Assembly (NCBI RefSeq): GCF_026212465.1
Contig: NC_080056.1
Span: 5,441,517-5,505,516 of the forward strand
Direction of reading: 5' to 3'
DNA length: 64,000 bases
From: Amaranthus tricolor
Taxonomy: Eukaryota > Streptophyta > Magnoliopsida > Caryophyllales > Amaranthaceae
Translations under genes and position numbers: made by a program
Shown here: piece by piece, positions 30,554 through 44,452 of the stretch
How the letters are laid out: each line of letters begins with the position of its first letter
Numbering within the stretch: the stretch's first letter is position 1
The notes under the pieces: generated by a model
Seen by the model: only the letters and a program-made list of their open reading frames with translations
What the model was told of the DNA's origin: nothing
The model's database searches: none

Positions 30554-30623
30554 TGATTCAGGATCAAATTCGGACAAACGATATGGAAGTGGGGGTGGAT
30601 CTGGATCAGAATCTGGCTATTAA

Positions 30624-32494
30624 AGTGACCAAGCTTCACATAATTAGTAATTATATTATTTTCCATGATTGAGTATTTGAATAAAGCCTTTGCTAATCGT
30701 ACTAAGAATCGCATGTTACTTGTATCAAGTATCGGAGGATATGAGCCTTCAAATAAATTGTCAAAATATTCATGTGTATAAATGAATAAGATAAATGAAA
30801 ATAAACAAGAATATGTTTTATTCAATCTTGACATGTTTTGATATTAAACAAACTTCATAAACATGTGTTGTCTTTGGGGTTTATATCAAGCTAGCTTGTT
30901 TACAACAGTTCTAATTATTCAACAATATTTTGGTGCGTAATAGAGGCCAAGAGACTGGTAGCCTACATATTATTTTAACGCTATGTTTGATTCATACTAA
31001 TTGATAATCTCGTTAGAGGAGTACAAACATGTTCTATTTTGCTTTGATCATAAAAAGACAACTCTAACTATTTAGGCACAATCAGATGATCGGTAGGTCA
31101 AAACATCTAAATCTAGTTGTTTGTTAAATAGCTGGTTGAAACAAATTGTTATGAATCAGCTAATTTACAGCAATTTATTCCCACAAATGTGTTCAAAATC
31201 AAAAGGTTAAATCATTTAATAAAATCAACTAGTAATATCAATTATTCTAAACAACTATCATCTATTTGTCAAACACTTTCAATATATAACAAATTTTGTT
31301 AAAATTTGAAAATTAATCCTTATAATGATGAGTTAAAAAGAGATTATTATGTCAAATTGTGAAACAATACCCTAATTTTTAAAATTTAAATTTATCAATT
31401 TCAAAATATTAAATCGACTATAAAATTGAATTCGGTAAAAACTGAATTTGGTCAAATATTGTAGACTTTTTTGCAGTTTTAGACCACTTGAGATTACACT
31501 TTCTAGTTTCTACTATATGTAAGTGTATTTAAATTAAACCTATTAATTTTATTCTAACTCTATTAAAAAATTTTATGTAACCTAAAAAATTAGATTAATA
31601 ACTTTAAAATAAGAAATCTTAACAAAAAAATTAGGTCAAATAAACTTAATCGATCATAACACAAACTCGTTGCCTCTATGATTGTTTGTCTCGACTTTTT
31701 TTTTTTACCACCGAGCTTTTTTCGCTGTTATTACCAGCGAACAAATACAAACCTCATCCATGAGAATTTCGTGTTTATTTTGAGAATTAAGTTTCTCCAT
31801 GCTTAGTTTAAGAATCTTTTATGTAAATTTGCTTAGTTCAAGTTTTCTCTCTATAAGGTTGGTTTCAACCATTTGAGATTATAACCTAAGAAAACTTACT
31901 TGGTTAGTAACTCACAGGTCTTTTCGATAAGGATATGGTCTGTTGTCATCAACTCGGCTCAAACCATGATCATGCTGTATGAACGGAATGTACAAAGTAT
32001 GATGATGAGTCAAATGTATGCACCTAAATGAATGAAAACTACAAAAGAAATAGCAACATTAAAAATTATATTAAATGGAAATCACCCTTATTAATTCCAT
32101 TGATGAAAGAACAATATATTTGAATCATGTAGTATCCCACAATATGCATCCCTCTTCATACTTACAATTTACCAAATTATGTTATATGTTTAATCATCAC
32201 ACCACAAGCTTAAAGATAAAAGGAAACAACTTTTTTCTAATTTTTTTCACCAAATTGTATAGCTTTTGGCAAACTTGTCCCACAAAATAAAGGAACCTAA
32301 CTACACTACCCATTTTCAAGTGAAACTATAAACCATAAATAACCACAAACTTCACCTATTCCATAAATCCCAATAGGGTGATTACTATACAGAAAAAAGG
32401 GAAATTTTCAGCACAAAAATCTGTATTTCAGCATCTTTTTGGTTAAACTTTGGTGTTTGGAGATTGAACTTTGTGAGCCAAATCTGAAAAATGG
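30624..32494. other. intergenic between the Gly/Ser-rich gene and the DUF936 gene
   Basis: The first part is the 3' UTR of the Gly/Ser-rich gene and the last roughly 200 bp are the likely 3' UTR of the convergent DUF936 gene. Between them is AT-rich DNA with no recognisable gene or element. Confidence 0.45.
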
Positions 32495-35400
32495 TTATCT
32501 TCTTCCTTTAGAGTCTGTGGTTCGAACCAGAGGGATCGATTGTGAGCCACTCCCGAGTGCAGCAGCAGCTGACTCGACATGCGTTAGAAGATACTCGTAT
32601 ATCTTCTTTCTCAACCTATCGATCGTTTCACTTGAGATACGCGCCATTTCCTCTTCCTCGGTATCTTGTTCCTCGTCTTGGGCTGAAGACCCGCCTATCT
32701 CGTCTAACCAATCATTGACATTCTTTAGCTGAGAAAGCATACCCGCGATTTGTCCATTGTCCGTCAATGTTGTTGAATCGACATCAGCATCTAAAAACTG
32801 CTCCACAAAACCCAAGAACCAATTTTGTGACTCCGACTGCAGCTTCTCAGCCAAGTCTACATACTCGTCGAGCCCATTTCCTCGAGCCCATTCAGGAGGA
32901 GGTGGTTGGGGTCGGATCTTTTGGGTAGTTGCTAGCATATCACTGGCTCGACGAGGGGTCCCAGGAGAAGAAGTCTTGGAACTAACTGATAAGCGGGGTT
33001 TCGATATGGGCTTTGGAGATGCATTCTTGCTTGCATTTTCAAGAATTAAAATGGGCTGATTTACGGAGTTAAGCTTCGGGTTTTGCGATTGGGAGGAAAC
33101 CGAAAGTGGCAATGTTGGTCGGTCACTATATAGCGAAAATGACGATAAATCTGTGGCTAAGGCAGCATTAACCCATGAAGCTGCTTGTTTTCTCCTCTCG
33201 GATAAGATCTTCTGTGTTTCTTCTGACAAGATTTCTTGACTATCTGGGGATGATCCAACGATAGTCGTTTTAGACAAAGAATTGACGGTGAGAAGTGCAC
33301 TCTTCAAACTCGAATGTAGGGCTAAAAACTGCTCTACTGCCGGTTGTGGGTCGTCTTCCTTGGCTGATGAACTTAGCTCGGAATATTTGCTGCAAGAAGA
33401 ACGATCAGGAATTAGTTTTCAAAAGGAAAATTTATCTACAAATTATTGTATGAGACGGTCTCACCGAGAGACGGTCTCTCACAAGAGTAGCTCAAATTTA
33501 TGAAACATATGAGCCTAAACCATAGTGGGCTGTGGTAGTATCCAACCTCCAGATATAAAGACACTCAAAGTCAGCAGATGGGGCCATAGATGCGGTCACG
33601 GTCACGGTTGTTCTAACGGACATGGTGATGTGGTAACCGGGATGAGGCGGTTGCCGTACCGCCAAATATCGGCCTAAACCATGAAATGTCGCTTAGAACG
33701 GCCTAAAATGCCTTTTTTTACACCTTTACGATGCGGTTGATACTGGTTTGGTAAATTCAAAAACATTTACAATAAGTCCAATACTACGATACAGTCTTGT
33801 TCTTGCACTATGGGTGGCGCTACAATCTTTTATACTAGCAATTATAAGAACAAATATACATATCAACCCGTCGGGTCTTAATAACATTCAATTTGATCAG
33901 ATCAATATCTATGAAACAGTGCCATTTATTGACCAGATGCTGATGTTACTATTGCTCGAATAGCAAACACAAGCACTGAGTGGAAACTGGCGAGAGCCCT
34001 CCTAATTGAGTCATACATTCACTCATAGACCAACAAAAGAATGAAAAACATAGAAGCAACAAGATTTTTAGCATTCACAACAAAGAATCAAAATGATCAT
34101 ATATTTTTTTCCATATTTTTAATTTTGAAAATATTTACATGACTTCCTTTTCACAAAGATCATTTCCTTAAGACTTAGAAAACTATGCCACTTGGATTGT
34201 TTTTCTAGCATGGGATACTTCAACTAGCAAAACTCGTCACTAGTTACGCTAGATAAAGGTTTGAACTTTATTCTTAATAATTCTACTATACCTTAAACAT
34301 CGAAGTATAGCTTCAGCAGCTGAAGCTTCTTGCATTGCCTCAATTGCAGCAATTTGCGCTGAATCTCTAAGCTTCAAAACTTCCTGAAATCAGAATCAAA
34401 AGGAAAGTTGAACGATTCAAGCAAACCTCAAGCTTTATAGGACGGAATACACACGCACATTCAAAACAAGTATTAATCAAAACGAGACAAAGAAAAGTCT
34501 CAAACTCTGCAATATGAGAGACCATTGGGTTAAAGTCATGGGGTTGCTTTCACTCGAAGGTGCCCTAAATATTTGGTTGTTTACGATAAGTCTATGTAAG
34601 ACAGCTTCATGGAAGTTATAGGACATAGACTCCTGAAAAAGATTTGCTTCCTGTGTTTTACACTTCTAATCAATCCAAGTACCAAACAACTCTTAAGTTT
34701 TTCTCCCAGAAAAAATACTTGTTTTTTCATGAAATCAAAAAACTATTGCAACAATATTAAGAAAAAATAACAAAAAATTAAAGGGAAATTCCATGTGGTG
34801 ACCCTGAGTTTTTGGCTTTTCGACATTTAACTTTCAACTTTTCCATGTGGTTTAAAAATGGTTAAGTTTTTGGTTAAATTAAGTACTTATATTAAACGGA
34901 TTTCAAAATATGTGATCAATTAGGGTTATCACGACGTTTGTCTTTTGAAAAAAATGTCATTACGTTGGGTAAAAATAGCGTAAAGTTAACAAAAGAAAGT
35001 TCCCTTTGTCTACTACATGGAAAAGTTAGAAGGCCAAGGTCATCACCTGAATTAAAAACTATGTTTGGTGAAAAGCCGAAAATTCAAGGCTACCACATAG
35101 AATTTCCCAAAATTAAATGAAAAAAACTATATGCAAAAAACCCAATAAATTTTTAACAGTGATACTTGGAAAATAGGTAACTGCCATGAAAATACCTTTC
35201 CAAGCTTAGTGATAGAGGAAGGAAGAGACGACCACAAGACACTAGCGTCTATTAATTTCCTATTACTGGCAGTGACTTTCACCAAATTACTAGGAAATCC
35301 ATTTGTAGCACTATCCACCGACTTCCTCCCAATAGAATGTCTAGGTTTGCTTGATCTATCAAGATCATCTATTGCTCCATTAGTTGCCAAAGACCTTGCA

Positions 35401-37259
35401 GATATCTGATCTTTCGGTTCATCTTTTGAAAATTTTGAGGATTTGTGGTTTTTACCCTCAACTTTGGTCGAAGACCTGTCATCTGATGGATTTTTCTTAG
35501 GCACCTAAATAAAAAGAGATGATTAACTTCAATTATCCACGAACAAAAATCAGACGTTATATGGAAAATGTTTTATCCAGGAACACCAAAATGGCAGTAC
35601 ATCGGACGCACCAACCAAACAAAAATTCACTTTGAATGCAGCTATAAGACAAATCTTCTCGCATCAAAGCTAGAGAAAACAAAATAACGAGCAATGCATT
35701 GCACACATAACTAATGCATATGTAGCTCTAAGAATGCTTATAGTCGGTTTTGGTCGTTTTAGAAATATCAACCACTTTTACCCAGCCCAACAAGCAGGGA
35801 AGAGGTTGAACAAGAACAGTCCATAGTCCGGACCATGTCACATGACTCACGAATCGAATAAAGCTAATTATGGTCGGTTTTTGTCTATTTTCGGCTTATT
35901 TTGAACGAATCACGAATGAAAAAGGCAAATTAGCCGGTGAATTATGTTACACTGGTCGGGAAACTCTCGAACAATGACAAAGCCAATGAATTTGTGCTGA
36001 TCATGTTTGTTTTCTCTAAAACGTTCTATGTGTGCATAAGTCTATGCGGAGGGGGTCAATGTTGGAAAAATAACCCCACATGTGATCCCACCTCAAAAAA
36101 TTAGAGTGAGGTTCACTAACAGATAAGCATAATGGGCTACTCTTCCTATCACTAAATGGTTTTAGAATGAACCTCATCGGGTTTGGGTTTGTGTGCAGCA
36201 AACTCTCCTCTTATGCAGGTCTTGTTGTATACAAGCCCAATAACAAATTTATTGGTCAAAAGCCAAAGAAGATAGCAATGAACTTACAGAAGTACTACGA
36301 GCAGCAGCGGCTATCTCGGGCTTGCCAGTCTTTACTTTCAAGTTGTCTCTACTCTTTGTATCCATGCTCCCTTCCCAACTTCTCCTCAAAGCCTTAGGTC
36401 CCATGTCAATTACTTGAGCCAGCTTCTTAGGTGTAGACACAGACGATTGCTTCTTCGACACTGGGCTCGCTGCACGAACCGAACTAGCCTTTTCCACCAA
36501 TCCTAACTTAGCAGACACCTTCTCCATTAAACCCAACTTAGGAGTCCCTCTATCACTCTTGATCTTACTTTGGTGCTTAACCCCATTAGCAAATTTCTCA
36601 AATGAAGTAGGAAGTGAATAACAACTAGTAGGAGACGATGGTATCGATTGAGAACTCGACGTCTTAACCCTTCCCAAACCTTCCTTTCTATCCAAGGAAT
36701 TCCCAATAGGTTTCGATGAAATCGACTTTGATCGAGTGATAGTCAAACCCTTTTTATCAATCTGTTCAACTTTCCCAATACTTTTTACTTTAGAGGGAGG
36801 AGACTTCTCCTTACTACCAAACAATGCCTTAGCAGAAGACTTCGGTTTCTCACTTTTCGATCCGGGGGAAGCATTATTAAGGAATCCAAGAGAATGGGTA
36901 GCCACAATATCTTCTGGGGTACCAATACAAGGGTGCCTACCCGGAACCAACCTTACCCCTCGAAGGATAGGAACGGGCGAGGCAGCTTCAAGCTTCTCAA
37001 CATGAATGTATTGACCTAATTGAATCTTATCACTAAGAATTAAATCATCATGTTCATCAGGAAGAGCAACATAAGTAGCATGAGATGAATCAGAAACCTT
37101 TAAATAAAACCCTTGATTTTGAAACAAATCACCACCAGCAAGTGCAGGAACAATACTCACAACTTGCAATAAAGAAGACCTATGCTCACCAGCAACTTTA
37201 ACATCTGTATTCATATGTTGTAGAAGTTTTAACAAAATCCCAGGTACTAAAGTAGCCAT
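32495..37259 (-). CDS. DUF936 family protein (CORD-like), 4 exons
   Basis: Exons in coding order: 37259-36288, 35504-35196, 34383-34292 and 33389-32495. All introns are GT-AG and in phase, giving 755 aa. Residues 1 to about 117 are the plant DUF936 N-terminus: [53 protein letters not shown] and [16 protein letters not shown] long Ser/Lys/Pro-rich disordered middle follows, with [15 protein letters not shown]. Exon 3 is a short Ala/Glu helix ([20 protein letters not shown]). The C-terminal part has [20 protein letters not shown] and [11 protein letters not shown], typical of this family, and ends SKGRR. Some Arabidopsis DUF936 proteins (CORD) associate with cortical microtubules; a similar role here is inference. 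An ATG five codons upstream (37274) is possible, but ATG 37259 matches the family start. Confidence 0.9.
33450..33500. mobile_element. truncated GAGACCGTCTC-type MITE end (DUF936 intron 3)
   Basis: TGAGACGGTCTCACCGAGAG and ACGGTCTCTCACAAGAG form the compact self-complementary terminus seen in the elements near 49083 and 55802. The rest of the element is absent or too diverged. Confidence 0.5.
33585..33812. mobile_element. hAT-like MITE in DUF936 intron 3, sister of the 22213 copy
   Basis: Its right end TTGTTCTTGCACTATG is the inverted form of CATAGTGCAAGAACAA, matching the terminal repeat of 22213-22453. Shared interior words are AAATATCGGCC, CATGAAATGTCGCTT and TTTTTTTACACCTTTACG. The flanks GATGGGGC and GGTGGCGC match at 6 of 8 bases. 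Confidence 0.65.
34783..35108. mobile_element. Mutator-like MITE with 9-bp target duplication (DUF936 intron 2)
   Basis: The ends GGGAAATTCCATGTGGTGAC and, inverted, GGGAAATTCTATGTGGTAGC extend as imperfect inverted repeats for about 40 bp into a GGCTTTTCG word. The flanks AAAATTAAA (34774-34782) and AAAATTAAA (35109-35117) are identical. Long terminal repeats with a 9-bp duplication are the signature of Mutator-type elements. The 326-bp element is non-coding. Confidence 0.85.
35837..35957 (+). repeat. GCGAATC dispersed repeat, copy 4 (DUF936 intron 1)
   Basis: The copy reads CACATGACTCACGAATCG, AAGCTAATTATGGTCGG, TTTTGTCTATTTTCGGC, GAACGAATCACGAATG, AAAGGCAAATTAGCCGG and GAATTATGTTACACTGG. 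It matches the other three copies almost end to end. Confidence 0.8.
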
Positions 37260-37833
37260 TTTTGGGACTTTCAATGTGCATCACTCCAAGAAAATCCCCA
37301 AAATTATCTTAAATTCAAGATTTAATAGCATGAATCAAACCTAATTAATCAAAATTAAAAAAACATAATTATAATCCAGATAAGATGATTATTACTCAAA
37401 AAGTTCAAAACTTAATTGGAAATAGGGATCATATATTCATATTGATAAATCTATCAAGCAATAAAAATGCCAAAAATTAAAACTTGCCCTATTTCATTCT
37501 TTTAATTCAGGTAGTTCTGATCCAAACAAAACCCATCAAGTACAGGAAAAGAAAATAGTGAAAACATAACTGGCAGTAGGCAAAAACATCCTTCTGACAT
37601 CTTAGATAGAGACATTACACAACACCCAATAAATTTTCAGAAGAAAATCAAGGAAAAGTAGAAAACTTTTACCAATTCCTGCTGATAAAAGTAGATCTTG
37701 GATATCCAAATTGACAAATAAAAAATGACAATACACCAAATATCCATATAATAAAATAACCCCAAAAGAACTTTCATGGATCAATCAATGAATTAATCAC
37801 AAAATGGAGGTGGGTATTCATGAGAAAACTTAC

Positions 37834-38220
37834 CAGTAAAAAGAGGGTAAGAGGCAGAAGAACCCAGATGAAAAATGTGAAGGTGGGAAAGGAAAGAAGA
37901 GTTAATAGTGACTTAAATGTAAAGACAACCCACCAACCAAGAGAAGAAGAACAGAAGCATTGATCATAGATATAAAAATACAGATTATAGGCCAAAAAAA
38001 GGAACTTTTTCAGGAGTTATTAATGAGAAAGAGAGTGACTTAGTGGGCAAAACCTGGTTTTTAGCAGAGAAAAGGATGGAAGAAGAGAAAGACAGAAGAA
38101 GAATCATGGAAGATGGAAGTGGGGTTTGAATGCAAAATATGATACAAAGAAAAATAAGAGAAAAGAAGACATAAAAATTGAAGTTTACAAAGAAGAGAAG
38201 AGGGAGGAGGGTGTCCCACA
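37834..38220 (-). other. possible non-coding first exon of the DUF936 gene
   Basis: On the minus strand a good donor, CTG|GTAAGTTTTC, lies at 37833-37834, and the sequence upstream is pyrimidine-rich and leader-like. An acceptor such as TTAATTAG|G near 37345 would join it to the coding exon. This is consistent with a 5' UTR intron but unproven. Small open frames in this stretch are not convincing genes. Confidence 0.35.
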
Positions 38221-38371
38221 AGTTTCAGAAATTGGGTCCTTTAATCTGCAATCCAATGAGGTAGAAGCTTAATGAGTAATGAAGCAGAGAACCCTTTGTG
38301 GACACTTCAGAAAAATTGGTACCATAATGAAGTTTTCTTTGTTTGTTTATTATAAAAGTATTTAATTTATA

Positions 38372-38644
38372 CTCCTTCCGTTACTACGAAATGTACCCAT
38401 ATTATTTTGGGTGAAATTTAGTGTAACGAAATTGGGTTTGAGAATATTAAAAAGAACACGTGAATAATAGAAATAAGTAATTAAGATGAAGATAAAAAAT
38501 AAATTTTATGGATGAGATTTGAAAAAAATAAAGTCATTTGTGAAAAAAAAAATATAAAATAAGTAGAACAAATTAAAATAGAAATAAATGTAAATTAAAA
38601 GATAAAGAAAGAGTATTTATTTATATTTATATTTGTGAAGGAAG
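38372..38644. mobile_element. Stowaway-like MITE
   Basis: TA-CTCCTTCCGTTACTACG at the left and TTTGTGAAGGAAG-TA at the right give inverted CTCCYTCCG-type ends flanked by TA. The element is 273 bp and AT-rich inside. It lies beyond the presumed 5' end of the DUF936 gene. Confidence 0.7.
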
Positions 38645-41600
38645 TACTTCTATTTACTACTAGGTACTCCTAGCCCCTAGGGGACTTCTGCACAAGAATC
38701 TAATTTTCTTTTTATTAATTTGTATTTGTACTATTAGCAGTTAACCAGAAATTTTTTTTAATTGTTTTATATCCTTGTGAAATAGTGGTACTTTTATTAG
38801 TTGAATTTAGCGCATTGGAGAACAATATTATTATCAGTTATAAATATAATATAATGCGAAAGTATTTTTATTTTATAGTGCGGTAGAAACTTAAAGAGTT
38901 TGAGACCGAGGGTTTCTCTAAAGTACTTAACCATGTTGTCCACGTACCATGTTTTATGTGCTCACACCAAATTGTGTCGTACTAAGTTCTAATGTAATGG
39001 CGTTGTATTGTGTCGTGCAATTATATTTATAAATCATACTGTTACAATCTAATAAAAAGATTTTAAAATTTTACGTGATATTATTATTGTGATTTGTTAT
39101 CATACAATCTGATAAAAAGACTGTAAAATTCCATATGGCATTCTCATTGTAATTTGTCATATAAAATATAACTATTGACCGAATTGAATTACATGGCATG
39201 TAATATTTTTTTAGTAGTTATCACTAGTTCACTACAAGATATATTCTTCCAAATAATTCCTACCAAATTTAACATCAATATGTTCCTTAATATATGAAAA
39301 TTATATTACAATCATATATCATATTACAATGTGATAAAAAAACTGTAATATATGAGTAATATCTCTTTTATTTTCATATGTTCTCCTCAAATAGAATTTA
39401 TGAATTTTAATATTAAACTTTGACTGTGATTAACTAGTTCAAAAGTTAGTTATTAAGACAAAGTTAAAATGCTAGATTGCTAGTATGAGAAGTTTTTCCA
39501 TTGATTTTTGGCTTTTTGACTCACTCTATTTCTAATAAACAGCTGACCACAAAAATTGATTTTCAACAAACATCTCAATTAAGTTAAACAGATGACTTAA
39601 CATGTAGCAAAATCACTCAACATTTTTCCAAATAGTCAATTCAGTCAATAACTCCAACCAATAATCATTTGCCAAATATATCTTTTGTTATCTTAGTTTA
39701 CTTATGAGACTTATTTGAGACTCGAGGGTTACACTTACTTGCACTCTTATTTACCTTTATGCGGATGATATTGATATTTGATACTAATTTGAAAGTTATT
39801 AATAATATCAAATTGATTTTTGTTGTGTAAGTTTAGGATGAAAGATTTAGGAGAGGTGATTTTAGAAGTCAAAATTAAGAGGACCTTTGTTCACACTTCT
39901 CTAAGTCAATTTTATTATTACATGAAAAATGTATTTAAAACTTTTAACATTTTTATGTTATAAGCTAACAACATAAAACATATGATGTATCATCGTTTAC
40001 TTAGATTTGAAGGAATCGTTGAATTATATTTGCATTTTAATGTTGTAAAATTTCTATTGTGTTTGAAAGATTTGATAATGCTCATATAATTTTAGGTAAT
40101 GATGAGATATGTTCAATTAGAGTATCTATGCTCACTCTTATTAGTGTGAAGGTAGCTAAGGGCATAGCAATTATAATTTATTAGATAATGCATTAATTTT
40201 ATAAAAAAAAAATACTCAAATTAAAATTAATGTTTAGATCAGTTCAATATAGGCTTAAAAGGGATTTTAAGTCGGATCAAGTTTAAGTTGGATCTAAATT
40301 CAATTAAAATTGAAAATATTAAACCTATGATCATCTTATACATATATTTTAATATTTGTTATTAAACCCTGATTCAACCATGACTCATTTGGTGTTAAAT
40401 AATACAATACATCCCCTTAAAGAAGGGTTAAATTTGAGTCTAAAATGGGTTATGGATTTACTTAAGTTTTTGTTGAGTCTAAATTTAAAGGTCAAATCTT
40501 ATTTAAAAATGTGAGACATAATTTAATTATTTTCGTTTCATCAAACACAACCCTGACTTTTAGATCAACACCTTTGGTTTCTCAATGGGTCTCAAATGAA
40601 TTCAAGTCATATGAGTCAAATCGAGTTTGAGCCTTCGTGGGTATGGATTTGAAATATAAAAACTCAATATAAAATAATGGTGAAATATCAAATTTTAATT
40701 TTTGTCTAATTAAAAGTCCATTTCTTAAAAGAATTAAATTTTTGTAAAGGAAAACTTAGTGCTTTTTCTTTTCGAAAATTACAAAATTCTTTCATGCTTG
40801 AATGAAAAACTCACCAATTCCAACACAAAGATAGTGTTAATTACACAAATTTTGTGATAGAAATACAAAAACCAAAGTAGTTAGCATTTTTGTTTAGTAG
40901 CCAAAATTAATATTTTTCTATGTATTGGAGAGTGCAACAAGGTGCATGTGGATGGCAGAGAGGCTTGTCGGTTGATTGAAGTGGTTCATAAATCAGACTT
41001 CCTCTCAAATACTTGTAACGGATAATGAATACTGATATATTTAGTGAAGAAATGTTATTTTGAAGAAAGTATTATTATGTATTATATTTAATCTATTATA
41101 TTATAAATAGATTATATATTATATTATGTATATTATGTCGATATAAGATTTATATCGGGATGAATTAATTAAGACCCTATTTGATTATATTTTAATTTAT
41201 AGATTAATGGTAAAATATTTTTTCCATTTTTTTACTTGCACCCAAAAACACTTTCACATGCTTCAATACACTAGTTTAATAGTTAGCATCTCTAATTATA
41301 CACATAAAAAAAATTATAGAAATTAAAAAGCAATTAAATGAGAGAATTCTAACAAGAATATCATATTCACATATAACTATGTTTTAAGCTATAAATTAGT
41401 GATAATATGAAAATTAAGTTGTATTAATAAATAGTACTAAAGTGCATTTTGGTGCAAATAAAAAACGGAGAAAGAATAAATTAAATTGATAGATGAATAA
41501 TATTAAAAAATCAATTGAGATAATAATAGTGAATAAAAGGAAGTAATATGTAGAGTATTTGTGGATTGTGGGGATACTATCACATTTTCATTGCTGGCGT

Positions 41601-44023
41601 TACACCATTTATGAGAATTCTGCCTTTTTCTGTATGCCAAAAACCCAATTATAATAGTGAGGTTTACATGATTGAGCACATGTTCGGTTGCTTGGAATAT
41701 GCATGGCATATTAAAATGTTAATTCAGGTTGATTTTGAGTTGGATTATTTTTAAACGTTAAATGATTTCATTGTTTTTAGATTACATTATTTTGAGTCTA
41801 ATTGTTTTCAATTTGATTGAGATCATGTCGTGAATCATTTTTATTTAAGATGATCTTTACTTTTTAGTCTAATCGTTAATAGCTTAGATTATTTTTTATT
41901 TAAATTATTTTTATTTTGATTAGGGTTAGGTCTATTCAACGACATTAAGAGTTCTAATATTTATTTCAATCATTATAAAATTTCAAAAAAAAATTGTATA
42001 ACTTTTGTTTATTTTATAAAATTTTTTTTATATAATAATAAAATATTGTGAAACTCAGAAAATGACCAACATTTAAAATCAAGTCAAGATAGGTCGAATC
42101 GACTAGTTCATCATAAATCATAATGAAAATTGATGGATTTACAGTTTTACACATAAGAATAGAGGAATATAAATATTAGTTGTTCCTGTATACTATGTTT
42201 GAATGAAAAAAATGAATAACAGTGAAATAAATAAATGATATTTTCTAGTTTGGATACCAAAAACGGAGGGATAGAAAAGTAGAAAACGAGAATAAGGAAG
42301 AATTCTTTATATTTAGTACAAAAGAAACCCTTTCAAACGATTTGAAAGCCAAAACATAGCAATAATCTTTGCCCATTTCTCTAATATCACTTTAAAATTA
42401 TAAATAATCACTTTAATAAACTAATTGTATATGGATCGCAACTTAATACTAATGGTCTCACTAAAATCATCTCATTTGAGAATATGTGATAATTTTCTTA
42501 TGTCCATTTTATCCCCTTTTCTATCCTTTCTCTTCCTTTCTTTTGTTTTTAAAATGTTATTTCAAATAGTTCATTTGCTTAAGCACATTACTCCAAAGCC
42601 TTTTTTTGTTGGCATGATTCATTACTTACTCTCGATTACTATATTATTTCTTAATTTATAAATAAAATATAGTGAAATGATATTTTATTTTATTGGTTTC
42701 ATTTTAAATAAGTTATATAGATTTTAAGTTACACACAATTAAAAAAAAAATTACAATTTGGATTAATATATTAATAAATGTGAAAAATTAACTGAGACAT
42801 GTACTGAAGGTGAGAGAGCTTATCTTTAGGCTATATTTTTCTATTTTATTTTTTTTAATAAAAAGGGTCAAATTAAACAGAAATGAGTTGAGAAGAATGC
42901 CAAATTGTAATGGTGGTACTTCGTAGTTTGTCCTATTAACTTGGATAAGGCGAACATATGGGAGCAAAAGCTTAGGATATAAAGTAGTAAACCATTATTT
43001 GAGCATTACTAACAATGACAAAAGTAAAAATTTTTTTCATCATCATATTCAACGTATTCCCATCATAGAAACTATGAGTATAGACTGAGAAAGAAAATAA
43101 GATAATAACCTATATCCATAAAGAAAAAGGCAGCCAAATATTTCTTTAACTCAAGAAATATTCTCAGAAATAATAGTACTTTCTACAATTATCCGCGAGT
43201 CTATGTCTTACAATATAAGCTTGACTCTTAATAATAATTGTGATTTAATTATAATGATCTAAACTATTTAGACTAATAATATATCTAGATTCAATAAACT
43301 GAATAATTAGGGAAATCAAAATTCAATTATATCATATAATGTCAGAGTCAGAATCATCAACTCATTATCCCGCACAAGTTAGAATCTCAGTGAAAAATAC
43401 AACAGACAGATCATACACAAGCGTTTCCCAAAAAAAGGGCAAAGAGAAATGTTTGTACTCAATTTATCCCAAACGTAATCATTCTCTTTTAAATATGCAA
43501 TTTAGTTTTCTAGCTACACTAATAAAAGTATATTAGATATAAAATCCTATGTTATTACCTTACACTTTTAGCATTACATTTGATGAACAATAGGTTTGAT
43601 CAATTCTTCTCCATATTGGGACTTTTAATTTGCATGCTTATGCTAAACTCAAATATATTCTTGTAGACTTATAGTATGTGGGAATCAACTAGCATGTTTT
43701 TGACTCAAAAAAATACTAAGTAGATTTCAAGAACTCTATTTCAAATTTTTTTAATTTAATTTTTTCTTAATAATAACAAATATTACTTCTTTCAGATAAG
43801 CGATCTAGTTTAAGTAAATTAAATCAAATCTTATTTATTAAATCAATAACAAATTTTCAAAAAGAACTTAGGATACCAATGCCAATGGAATTGGGAAGTT
43901 GCTCCCAATCAAGCAAGATAGTGACACCTAACCTTTCCTCTTAATTGTTTTAACTTTTAATCAAATGTTCTAAACTATTTCTAATGTCTAGAATCTTAAC
44001 CCAACACTATTAATAGTAATATA
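38645..44023. other. long intergenic AT-rich stretch
   Basis: No gene is recognised on either strand across about 5.4 kb. Small open frames (for example at 41566-41754, 42425-42661 and 43339-43536) have AT-rich codons and no family match. One LINE tail fragment lies at 43036-43165. Confidence 0.45.
43036..43165 (-). mobile_element. degenerate RTE-type LINE 3' tail
   Basis: TTCATCATCATATTCAACG, CCCATCATAGAAACTATG, CCATAAAGAAAAAGGCAGCC and CTTTAACTCAAGAAAT follow the same order as the tail at 29195 but are more decayed. Confidence 0.55.
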
Positions 44024-44269
44024 CTCCCTCTATTTTTTTTTTTCTTTTTCATACAATTTTCAAAATAACTTTTGTGTCTCAATATCTCTAAATACGCATT
44101 ATAAAAAAATATAAAAAATATTTGATAAAAAAGTATATATTAAGACGAATCTAACGAGATCTGATATGAATATATTTTATCATCTATATATGTCATTAAA
44201 ATCTTAATTAAATTTCTTTCTCCAAAATAGCATATTCTATACGGAAAGAACATTAAAAAACGGAGGGGG
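44024..44269. mobile_element. Stowaway-like MITE
   Basis: TA-CTCCCTCTATTTTTTTTT at the left and AAAAAACGGAGGGGG-TA at the right are inverted repeats flanked by TA (44022-44023 and 44270-44271). The element is 246 bp. Confidence 0.8.
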
Positions 44270-44452
44270 TACTAGATAGTATAAATGGTGGGCCACTCCT
44301 TTCTTATTAGCAATTAACATTAATTAATCATGATTTATTTAGAATATAATTTCTAAGTTGAATTATACTTGATATATTTGACTTTTTATGCAATTCAATT
44401 TGTTATTCAGATCATTTATATATTAAATTATTCACATTTTAAAAACTATTAA

